Origin: Maribacter sp. ACAM166
Lineage (GTDB): Bacteria > Bacteroidota > Bacteroidia > Flavobacteriales > Flavobacteriaceae
Direction of reading: 5' to 3'
DNA length: 64,000 nucleotides
NCBI RefSeq assembly: GCF_005771495.1
Contig: NZ_VAUW01000003.1
Location: 1-64,000 of the forward strand
The notes beneath the pieces were generated by a model, which was not told the DNA's origin, searched no databases, and worked only from the letters and a program-made list of their open reading frames with translations. Made by a program: the position numbers and the translations under genes. Shown here one piece after another: positions 1 to 7,125 of the stretch (position 1 is the stretch's first letter; every line of letters begins with the position of its first letter).

Positions 1-1
1 C

Positions 2-115
2 TTTGGTAATTTCTTGGTGAATATTATCTCAGGCCTTATTGCATATAGCTTCTTGCCCAAGAAACCTAGCATCAAATATCAAACCGTTAAAACAAATCAA
101 CTAGTTATGTTTTAA
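2..115 (+). CDS. C-terminal end of a membrane protein, 5' end outside the window
   Basis: This frame is open from the window edge to a TAA at 113-115 and encodes 37 residues. A hydrophobic stretch (FGNFLVNIISGLIAYSFL) is followed by a basic tail, which looks like the last transmembrane helix and cytoplasmic tail of a permease-type protein. The family cannot be identified from so little. The last codons overlap, in another frame, sequence that reads as amidase (around 105-120). The true C-terminus may therefore have been altered by the deletion that truncated the amidase. Confidence 0.35.
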   Translation, partial: FGNFLVNIISGLIAYSFLPKKPSIKYQTVKTNQLVMF

Positions 116-506
116 TCGAACTCAGGTTTTTAATAAAGCAGATTCATTAATTAGAATTCCTTATGGTCAAGCTCTTTTTGAAGGTATCATTTCAGATTCG
201 ACTTCAGTACAAGGTTTAGAGGAAATAAAAGCCAATTTAGAGAAAAATGGACGCGCGTTTTTTGATTCCATAATGGACGAACATAAATTAGATGCGGTAT
301 TATCTGTCAATAATTTTCATGCGGGTTATGCAGCTGTAGCTAAGTATCCGGCTCTTACAGTGCCTATGGGATATAAGGAATCAGGAGAACCTGTTAGTCT
401 TACGTTTATTGGTAAGCAATTTTCAGAAGCCAATTTGCTGCGTATTGGAAAAGCTTTTGAAAAGGAATCGAAAGTTCGGGTAATGCCAAAAGGCTACGAA
501 GATTAA
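105..506 (+). pseudogene. Amidase (GatA/amidase-signature family), C-terminal fragment
   Basis: The frame is open from 105 to the TAA at 504-506. The reading RIPYGQALFEG ... LDAVLSVNNFHAGYAAVAK ... YPALTVPMGY ... GEPVSLTFIGK is the C-terminal quarter of a secreted/cytoplasmic amidase of the amidase-signature family common in Bacteroidota. Members are usually about 500 residues. The catalytic Lys-Ser-Ser region lies in the missing N-terminal part, so this fragment cannot be active. No amidase-like sequence can be read upstream of about 105, where another protein's tail occupies a different frame. An internal deletion is the simplest explanation. The ATG at 273 is an internal methionine, not a credible start. 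Confidence 0.72.
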
Positions 507-521
507 AACCTTAAGAATTAC

Positions 522-1367
522 ATGGAAAGGCGAAAGTTTATAAAAAAATCTTTTCAGTGATTTGCTGGGTTAGGTATTTTGACCGGGTTATATAGTTGGC
601 AGGTTGAACCCTTTTGGTTGGAGTTTGTTCATGTGAAAATGCCAGTTAAGAATTTACCAAAATAACTTATCGGTAAAACCTTGATGCAAATTAGTGATAT
701 GCATATTGGGGATGGTTTTGACTATCAATACATAATTGATGCCTTTAAGGAGGCTCAAAAATTAAGGCCTGATTTTGTTGTATATACAGGAGATTATGTA
801 AGTTATGAAACCGATGAGCAAGTTGTTCAGTTCCAAGATGTGCTTAAATATGCTGTGACTGGAAGTTTAGGCACGGTAGGCATTTTAGGTAATCATGATT
901 ATGGTATTCATTATGAAGAAGAACGAGTAGCAAAAAAAATCACCCAAAGCTTAAAAAATGTTGGTATTGATATTTTGAGGAATGATTCCATCGAATTAAA
1001 CGGTATTAATTTCTTAGGTATAGATGACCTTTGGGGTGTTAATTTTAATCCTGAAGAGGCTACCAAAAGGTATGACCCAGTAAAGGCAAATATTGCACTT
1101 TGCCATAATCCAGATGTGTGTGATTTACCTGTTTGGAATAATTATAAGGGTTGGATTTTGGCTGGCCATACGCATGGTGGTCAAGTGAAACCACCGTTCT
1201 TGCCACCACTATTACTGGCTGTTAAAAACAGAAAGTACGATGCTGGTGAAATTGATTTGGAAGATGGTAGAACGCTTTACATTAACCGTGCATTAGGTTG
1301 TATTGTTCAAGTTCGCTTCAATGTCAGGCCAGAGATAACGCTATTTGAATTGATGCAAGAAGTATAG
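522..1367 (+). pseudogene. Tat-exported metallophosphoesterase, interrupted by two in-frame stop codons
   Basis: From the ATG at 522 the frame reads a twin-arginine start (MERRKFIKKSF), a hydrophobic segment, and then a complete calcineurin-like phosphoesterase. The metal-binding motifs are visible in order: SDMHIGD, TGDYVS, GNHDYG and GHTHGGQ. The frame is broken by TGA at 558-560, inside the signal peptide, and TAA at 663-665, just before the catalytic domain. There is no frameshift, and the 228 codons after the second stop are intact. An internal start (ATG at 684, or TTG at 681) could give a cytoplasmic domain without a signal. That is possible, but the family is exported, so a recent pseudogene is more likely. 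The neighbouring amidase is also broken. Confidence 0.85.
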
Positions 1368-1424
1368 GATGAAAGTATTCTTTACTCTTGTTTGAATATG
1401 AAATTAGCCAGCGACAATAAAGCC

Positions 1425-2030
1425 TTAATCAATAGAGTTGATAACCTGATTTACTGCTAATCTCGATTTACCTTTATGACTTGGCTGATTGCTGTCTTCC
1501 GCATCACGATATCCTATTGCTACAGCAAAAAGAACTTTGTAATCTTCAATATTAAGAATGTCCTTATATTTTTCAGGTTCTATGCCTTCCATAGGTGTAG
1601 AGTCTATTTCCATAGCGGCACAAGCGGCTAAGAAAAACCCTAAGGATAAATATACTTGTTGAGAAAGCCAATTAATGGTCTTTTCGGCTGGTTGGTCCTT
1701 AACGAATTGTTTGTAATAATTTACGGGGCCTTCAGCCAAATTTTCTTCTACATGACGTTCGAACAGTTCAAGATTATTCATAACACTGAAAACGACAAGA
1801 TGACTTGCATTTTTTATTTTCGGTGCATTAAAAAAAGATGCGTCGGCCAAAGCGTCTTTCGTTTCTTTCTGGGAAACAAACGTAAATAACCAAGGTTGGC
1901 TATTAATAGATGACGGACTTAGTTTTAAAATATGCTTCAAGTCCTCTATAAGCACTTCTGAAATTTTTCTTGAAGCGTCGTATATTTTGGTAGTATATCT
2001 CTTTTCAGCAACTGTCTTAAAATCCATCAT
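1425..2030 (-). CDS. NAD(P)H-dependent nitroreductase family protein (NfsB-like)
   Basis: The 201-residue protein has the length of oxygen-insensitive nitroreductases that bind FMN and use NAD(P)H. The N-terminal RYTTKIYDASRKIS and the segment LSPSSINSQPWLF are the FMN-contact motifs of the NfsB/dihydropteridine reductase branch. The C-terminal part (YKVLFAVAIGYRDAED ... HKGKSRL) matches the usual final strand and the lysine/arginine tail. Substrates could be quinones, nitroaromatics or pterins; nothing in the sequence decides this. The gene stands alone between the broken phosphoesterase and a serine hydrolase. Confidence 0.9.
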   Translation of the reverse strand: MMDFKTVAEKRYTTKIYDASRKISEVLIEDLKHILKLSPSSINSQPWLFTFVSQKETKDALADASFFNAPKIKNASHLVVFSVMNNLELFERHVEENLAEGPVNYYKQFVKDQPAEKTINWLSQQVYLSLGFFLAACAAMEIDSTPMEGIEPEKYKDILNIEDYKVLFAVAIGYRDAEDSNQPSHKGKSRLAVNQVINSID

Positions 2031-2125
2031 TTTATTTTTTGCAAAAATAGGAATAGTTACTGTTTAAAATCTAGGTGTTTTATAAGATAATTGATATAAT
2101 ATCAGGGGGTCTTACCTTAATAAGG

Positions 2126-3241
2126 CTATTGAATAATTTCATTAATCAGTCCCCAGATTTCATTATCAAAACCTGATGGACTTAAAAGTTTATTACCGCT
2201 GGCGCTGCCCATACGAACAATTACCAAATTCATACTAGGAACCATATATAACTTCTGGTCGTTTTTTCCTAGCGCTGCAATCATGTCATCTGGTGCATTT
2301 GGTATTAAACTTCCGGTAAATATTTCATCCGTTCCGGGTAATTTGTAACTATTTTTTCCATTTAACCAATAGAGATAACCGTATGAAGGATTTAAATTTT
2401 GAGAGGAATTAGTCATGGAATTAAAATATGTTGTGTCAGATAGAATAGGAGAGCCGTCCCAATTACCTTGATTTAAATTTAAAATTCCAAAACGTGCCAT
2501 ACTTCTAGCGGTACTAAAGTATACATTATTATATCCGATTTCAATAAACGTTCCTTGCATGCCTATTGGATCCTTTATTTTTTCGGAGAAATAAGAATTA
2601 AAATCTGTGTTGACTGCATTTGCAATAACATCGTCCAGTAAGGTATAAGGTGCATTATGATAATACCACGATGTACTTGGGTCATTTAAATATGTTAAGC
2701 ATTCTAGATCTGTACAAAACGTATCGTCTATCATATAATCTAAACCAGTGGTCATGGTCAGTTGATTTTCTATGGTGATGGCAAGTTCTTGATTAATAGG
2801 CATGCTCGACCAACCTTCACCTAAATAGTTCGAAGTAGTATCAGTTATGCTAAGGTATTCTTCCTGTTGAGCAATACCGGTAAGCATGGCTGTCAGGTTT
2901 TTTCCAGCAGAGTTCCAAGCATGATTATCGGCTAATTTAAAATCACCAAAATATTTTTCAATTACAATTCTACCATTCTTCAGAATAATAAATGCATCCG
3001 TATTATGGTCTTCCAAATAATCGTATAGATTAGCTAGTTGGTCTTCATTCCAACTTAACGTTTTCATAGAAACGGTTTCCCATTCATTTGTTCTCGATAT
3101 AGGTGGAAAATAAGTTTCAAGTGGTATTGGTTCGACCACCTCAGGTATTTCACTTTTTTCGGAAGTAGTATCACTAGAACAAGCAAAAAGTAATGATGAT
3201 ATAATTAAAAGGCCAATATGATGGGAAAATTTCAGGGTCAT
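2126..3241 (-). CDS. Serine hydrolase of the class C beta-lactamase-related family, lipoprotein
   Basis: This is a 371-residue exported protein. The N-terminus ends in a lipobox (SSLLFAC, Cys about residue 21), so it should be lipid-anchored. The catalytic SxxK motif is visible as SAGK in NSAGKNLTAML, and the YxN motif as YHN in WYYHNAPYTLL. The domain belongs to the beta-lactamase/penicillin-binding-like esterase group (Pfam Beta-lactamase). Members act as esterases, D-aminopeptidases or carboxypeptidases, so true beta-lactam hydrolysis should not be assumed. Two close cysteines (FCTDLECL) may form a disulfide in the periplasm. It is transcribed alone and divergently from rimO. Confidence 0.88.
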   Translation of the reverse strand: MTLKFSHHIGLLIISSLLFACSSDTTSEKSEIPEVVEPIPLETYFPPISRTNEWETVSMKTLSWNEDQLANLYDYLEDHNTDAFIILKNGRIVIEKYFGDFKLADNHAWNSAGKNLTAMLTGIAQQEEYLSITDTTSNYLGEGWSSMPINQELAITIENQLTMTTGLDYMIDDTFCTDLECLTYLNDPSTSWYYHNAPYTLLDDVIANAVNTDFNSYFSEKIKDPIGMQGTFIEIGYNNVYFSTARSMARFGILNLNQGNWDGSPILSDTTYFNSMTNSSQNLNPSYGYLYWLNGKNSYKLPGTDEIFTGSLIPNAPDDMIAALGKNDQKLYMVPSMNLVIVRMGSASGNKLLSPSGFDNEIWGLINEIIQ

Positions 3242-3328
3242 TTTTAGGTTATAGCTCTTATTTTCAATAATCGACTAAAGATTACTGGTAAATTTGTCTA
3301 TATCTAACGTTTTTAAAGACCCAAATCG

Positions 3329-3336
3329 TATTTTTG
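3329..3336 (+). promoter_or_regulatory. Probable -7 element of the rimO promoter
   Basis: TATTTTTG matches the Bacteroidota -7 consensus TAnnTTTG and lies 16 nt before the rimO ATG. No good -33 TTTG is found at the expected distance, so the assignment rests on the -7 box and its position alone. Confidence 0.45.
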
Positions 3337-3352
3337 CACCCCAATTAAAATT

Positions 3353-4654
3353 ATGAGGACAAAAACCCTTAAGAAGAACAAAATCAACGTAGTAACACTA
3401 GGTTGTTCGAAGAATGTATATGATTCTGAAGTACTCATGGGTCAGTTAAAGGCCAATAACAAAGAAGTTGTACATGAGGAGGAAGGAAACATCGTAGTTA
3501 TTAACACATGTGGCTTTATTGCCAATGCCAAAGAGGAGAGTGTTAATACGATTTTGGAGTATGTTCAAAAGAAAGAAGATGGCGTAGTGGATAAGGTTTA
3601 TGTAACGGGATGTTTAAGTGAACGCTATAAACCTGATTTACAAAAAGAGATACCTAATGTCGATGAATACTTCGGTACCAGTGAATTGCCTGGTTTGTTG
3701 AAAGCTTTGGGTGCTGATTACAAGCATGAATTAATAGGGGAGCGGTTAACGACTACCCCGAAAAACTATGCCTATCTAAAGATTGCAGAAGGCTGCGATA
3801 GACCATGTTCGTTCTGTGCAATTCCAATAATGCGTGGTAAGCATAAGAGTAAACGAATTGAAGATTTGGTAACGGAGTCTGAGAAGTTAGCTGCCAAGGG
3901 AGTAAAGGAGTTGATTTTAATTGCACAAGATCTTACCTATTATGGACTTGATATATATAAAAAACGAAATCTTGCTGAGCTTTTAGAAGCTTTGGTGAAG
4001 ATTGAAGGAATTGAATGGATACGTTTACATTATGCATTTCCTACAGGTTTTCCTATGGATGTATTGGATGTCATGAATAGAGAGGCGAAGGTGTGTAATT
4101 ACTTAGATATACCTTTACAGCATATCTCTGACCGAATTCTAAAAAGTATGCGTCGTGGAACCACGGAGGCCAAAACGACTAAGTTATTACAAGAGTTTAG
4201 GGCTACCGTTCCAAAAATGACCATTAGAACTACGTTGATTGTTGGGTATCCAGGAGAAACCGAAGAAGATTTTGAGACGCTTAAAAATTGGGTTGTTGCC
4301 ATGCGTTTTGAGCGATTAGGTTGTTTTACATATAGTCATGAAGAAAATACCCATGCATTTTCATTGGAAGATGATGTGCCAGAGGAAATAAAACAAGAAC
4401 GCGCTAACATTATCATGGAAATTCAGTCTCAAATTTCATGGGAACTAAACCAGAATAAAGTAGGAGAAACTTTTCGTTGTATTATAGACCGTAAAGAAGG
4501 AAATTATTTTATAGGTAGAACTGAGTTCGATTCTCCAGATGTGGATAACGAGGTACTTATTGATGCTGCAAAGCATTATGTGAAGCAAGGTGAATTCGTA
4601 AATATAAAGATTACAGAAGCGGCAGATTTTGACCTTTATGGTGAGCCAGTTTAG
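3353..4654 (+). CDS. rimO: Ribosomal protein S12 methylthiotransferase RimO
   Basis: RimO adds a methylthio group to a conserved aspartate of ribosomal protein S12 (uS12) using two iron-sulfur clusters. The 433-residue length is typical. The N-terminal UPF0004 domain carries cluster cysteines at about residues 18, 53 and 87 (TLGCSKN, NTCGF, TGCLSE). The radical-SAM CxxxCxxC motif is CDRPCSFC, at about residues 148-155. A C-terminal TRAM domain follows (after about residue 370). The sequence CAIPIMRGKHKSK and the S12-type spacing separate it from MiaB. The gene is monocistronic and followed by a strong terminator. Confidence 0.97.
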   Translation: MRTKTLKKNKINVVTLGCSKNVYDSEVLMGQLKANNKEVVHEEEGNIVVINTCGFIANAKEESVNTILEYVQKKEDGVVDKVYVTGCLSERYKPDLQKEIPNVDEYFGTSELPGLLKALGADYKHELIGERLTTTPKNYAYLKIAEGCDRPCSFCAIPIMRGKHKSKRIEDLVTESEKLAAKGVKELILIAQDLTYYGLDIYKKRNLAELLEALVKIEGIEWIRLHYAFPTGFPMDVLDVMNREAKVCNYLDIPLQHISDRILKSMRRGTTEAKTTKLLQEFRATVPKMTIRTTLIVGYPGETEEDFETLKNWVVAMRFERLGCFTYSHEENTHAFSLEDDVPEEIKQERANIIMEIQSQISWELNQNKVGETFRCIIDRKEGNYFIGRTEFDSPDVDNEVLIDAAKHYVKQGEFVNIKITEAADFDLYGEPV

Positions 4655-4687
4655 ACATATATAAATTCTGTCATAGATATTATTTAG

Positions 4688-4725
4688 AAAAGCCATTATT
4701 GATTACGTAATCAATAATGGCTTTT
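4688..4725. terminator. Perfect 38-nt palindrome, bidirectional terminator
   Basis: The two 19-nt arms meet at a CG centre (4706/4707) without a mismatch. They begin AAAAGCCATT and end AATGGCTTTT, so an A-tract precedes and a T-tract follows on both strands. It sits between the convergent rimO and LpxR-like genes and fits termination of both. Confidence 0.85.
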
Positions 4726-4731
4726 GAGTTT

Positions 4732-5691
4732 TTAATGGAAAAGATATCCTACTTTAAATCCGCCCCATTTTGCCGATTGTCCTGATCTGAACTCTCGGGT
4801 AATGGAGGTACGAGTGTATTCTAAATAGATTTTATTATATTTTAAAATAAGTCCAAAATCTACTTGGGCAGTTAAACTTTCTACGTTTTTAGAGGAAATA
4901 AAATAAGGATTGTCAGTAGTGAAAATACCACCCTGTAAGGTTGCATCATAACCAACAACCGACACCACAGGCTGAGCATAAGCGTAAATTTTAAAAGCTG
5001 AAGAATTACTTAACAGCGAAAAGGGTGCGTCTAAAACACCGAAAGAGGTATTGAAACCAATAGCTGCGTTCGTGAATAGTGTTCCTAGCTGTATAGAGGC
5101 TACGGATTGTAGTGAGACTAAGTCGTTATAACGATACAATTGTTTTTCAAAATCAATGTTGTAATTAAGTACTACATCATTCTGTATCTGATTGTCCCAT
5201 CCGCCAGGCATCTTGTTACCTGTGAGCTTATGAATTTCGGTCTGCATTTCTTTTCCAAACGCTGCAGGGCCAATTAACCCTAAACTAAGAGATTGAGATA
5301 AGCGCCTCTTTTTAACCATATCAATCGAGGTAAAAAAGCTTCTTAGATATATCGCAGCTGCAAAAGGTCGGTCTCCAGTTTGTATCTCAGGACTTACAAA
5401 ATCACTAGGTGTATAACCGATATGTTCAATGGCAACTCCGAAAGTAGTTGAATGATCCGTTGGTTTAATAAAAATATAATTTATAGGATTTTTCTTGAAA
5501 ATTGGATTTGCAAATTCAAAACTATAGCCTTGGGTATAATTCTGGTCTGAAGCAGAAAAAAAATCGTTGTCATAATGAAAACGAAAATAGCTCTCACTGC
5601 CCATATCTCTATAAGATACGAGGTTGTTTATTTTTTGACTTAAAAGGACTATTGGTAAAACAAGTAGTAAAAGAGTAGTTAACTTCATCAT
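4732..5691 (-). CDS. Lipid A deacylase LpxR family protein (DUF2219), outer membrane
   Basis: LpxR enzymes are outer-membrane beta-barrels that remove the 3'-linked acyloxyacyl chain of lipid A in a calcium-dependent reaction. The motifs DNDFFSASDQNYTQGY (N-terminal, metal/active-site region), GDRPFAAAIYLR, and GLIGPAAFG ... GGWDNQI are characteristic of the family. I chose the Met at 5691 as the start because it begins a clean signal peptide (MMKLTTLLLLVLPIVLLSQ). The frame extends to 5754, but that would place the start inside the terminator hairpin of the upstream gene. Activity on the lipid A of this organism is inferred, not shown. Confidence 0.85.
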   Translation of the reverse strand: MMKLTTLLLLVLPIVLLSQKINNLVSYRDMGSESYFRFHYDNDFFSASDQNYTQGYSFEFANPIFKKNPINYIFIKPTDHSTTFGVAIEHIGYTPSDFVSPEIQTGDRPFAAAIYLRSFFTSIDMVKKRRLSQSLSLGLIGPAAFGKEMQTEIHKLTGNKMPGGWDNQIQNDVVLNYNIDFEKQLYRYNDLVSLQSVASIQLGTLFTNAAIGFNTSFGVLDAPFSLLSNSSAFKIYAYAQPVVSVVGYDATLQGGIFTTDNPYFISSKNVESLTAQVDFGLILKYNKIYLEYTRTSITREFRSGQSAKWGGFKVGYLFH

Positions 5692-5745
5692 ACAACTTAC
5701 GAGAAAAGTGTAGATAGGTTTTATCTTTCTATTTTTATTACGGTA

Positions 5746-5786
5746 AAAAAACAAAACTCCATATTCAGAATTGAGCTTTGTTTTTT
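5746..5786 (-). terminator. Intrinsic terminator behind the DUF3999 gene
   Basis: Arms at 5746-5759 and 5773-5786 pair with one A/C mismatch around a 13-nt loop. On the minus strand the right arm runs into GTTTTTTT. It lies 113 nt past the DUF3999 stop and immediately before the LpxR-like gene, separating the two transcripts. Confidence 0.7.
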
Positions 5787-5898
5787 CAGAACATAATTAA
5801 AAGAATAGTGATTTGTAGTTTTTAAGCTAGAAACAAAAAGATAGAATTTTATTTGGTATTAATCAAAAGCCCTTCAAGTACTTCTATAAATTGTACGC

Positions 5899-7125
5899 TT
5901 ATATCTTTTTCTGCATCATTCGTATTGTAAAGTATCCCAAGAATAGAATAATAATTCCTAGTATTGCCCACAACCACCACTGATTTTCAAAAAGGGGATT
6001 TGTTGTTTCAGGTTCTTTTTTAGAAATGTCTGACTCCTTGCCAAATGCAAGTGTAGTAATATCATCGGGTAATGAAGCAGGAGTCTTTGCAATATCATAA
6101 TTAGGAAAGTTCGCATCAGGTTTTCCATAAACTAGAAAATAGGCTGCGGGTTCTATAAATCGAGTTGTTAGGGAATATAGATATCCTTTAGGTTGTACGT
6201 TAGAAATTTTTAACGGTTGATTATCATGGTTAGAAATTATCATTCGAAATTTTTGTGCTAGCGTACTGGGTAGTTGAAAGGAATTCGATTCTAATGAAGA
6301 AAGTGTTCGTGTCGCTAAGGTTCTATAATTATAATAATAGCCTTTATCAGTTTTAACACTATCTACAAGGTATTGTATGCTAATTGGTCTGTAGTAATCA
6401 AATTTATCATCAACAGTAAGCTCTAATAAGCTTACTGGAACACGGTTTTTTATATTGACATCAATAATGGTATTCTTTTTTTCTTGAGTCGTTTCAAAAG
6501 AGTTGACTGAATAAGACCGGTATTCTGGTGCTTTTTTAGCCTGTTTAAAGATATGTGCAGATTTCAAAATTGGCTCTTCAGCGCTGCTGATTTTTAATCT
6601 GTAAAACTTGAAATTAGCATCAGGAAATTTCAAATTTGTGAACGTGTAATCGGTTTGATCATTTACTATGGATAGAATTCGATAATCCATTAAAACAGTA
6701 AACCACTCTTGTTGATCTTGGCTTCCTTCCAAAGTTGTAAGCCAATTGAAATTTGAATTTTTAAAATTCAGTTTTATCTCATTAATGGTCTCCTTCACAG
6801 GTAACTCATAAGTATAATAATACCCCTGTGAATTTGTGACCGTGTTTAAGAGCTCAAAAGGAATGGAAGTATTGGAGTCAACAGTTTTTGACAGGTTAAG
6901 GATGTAAGGAGCTTCAATCGTATCCGTTGCTGTAACTCCGTATATTCGAACATCCGTTACATCAGGTTTTACATATTTAAAAACTTCATTGGGTAGTACA
7001 ACTTTATTCCATTGGCTCGTAGCTCTTTTCAGTTCTATTTTTTTGGAATAGGTATTCATCTGACCAAAAGACAGCGAAGAAGTAAGGACGAAAACAAGTA
7101 TGTAAATGCTATTGTTTAGGTTCAT
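5899..7125 (-). CDS. DUF3999 family protein, partner of the DUF2339 membrane protein
   Basis: This 408-residue protein has a signal peptide (to about residue 21, ending SLSFGQ), a long periplasmic beta-rich region and one C-terminal transmembrane helix (WWLWAILGIIILFLGYFTIRMM) followed by a short basic tail. The pattern matches DUF3999, a family found next to DUF2339 in many Gram-negative bacteria. No catalytic motif is visible and the function is not established. Its start overlaps the last 17 nt of the DUF2339 gene, so the two are almost certainly translated together and probably form one envelope complex (inference). Confidence 0.85.
   Translation of the reverse strand: MNLNNSIYILVFVLTSSLSFGQMNTYSKKIELKRATSQWNKVVLPNEVFKYVKPDVTDVRIYGVTATDTIEAPYILNLSKTVDSNTSIPFELLNTVTNSQGYYYTYELPVKETINEIKLNFKNSNFNWLTTLEGSQDQQEWFTVLMDYRILSIVNDQTDYTFTNLKFPDANFKFYRLKISSAEEPILKSAHIFKQAKKAPEYRSYSVNSFETTQEKKNTIIDVNIKNRVPVSLLELTVDDKFDYYRPISIQYLVDSVKTDKGYYYNYRTLATRTLSSLESNSFQLPSTLAQKFRMIISNHDNQPLKISNVQPKGYLYSLTTRFIEPAAYFLVYGKPDANFPNYDIAKTPASLPDDITTLAFGKESDISKKEPETTNPLFENQWWLWAILGIIILFLGYFTIRMMQKKI

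Noticed and set aside
558..665. Alternative genetic code or stop-codon readthrough in the phosphoesterase
   Set aside because: Essential genes in the window (guaA, pyrG, yidC, lpdA) use normal stops with no internal ones. No selenocysteine or readthrough context was seen. Nonsense mutation is simpler.
5692..5754. Upstream extension of the LpxR-like gene
   Set aside because: It would start inside the terminator hairpin of the previous gene and give a basic, non-signal N-terminus; the Met at 5691 starts a normal signal peptide.
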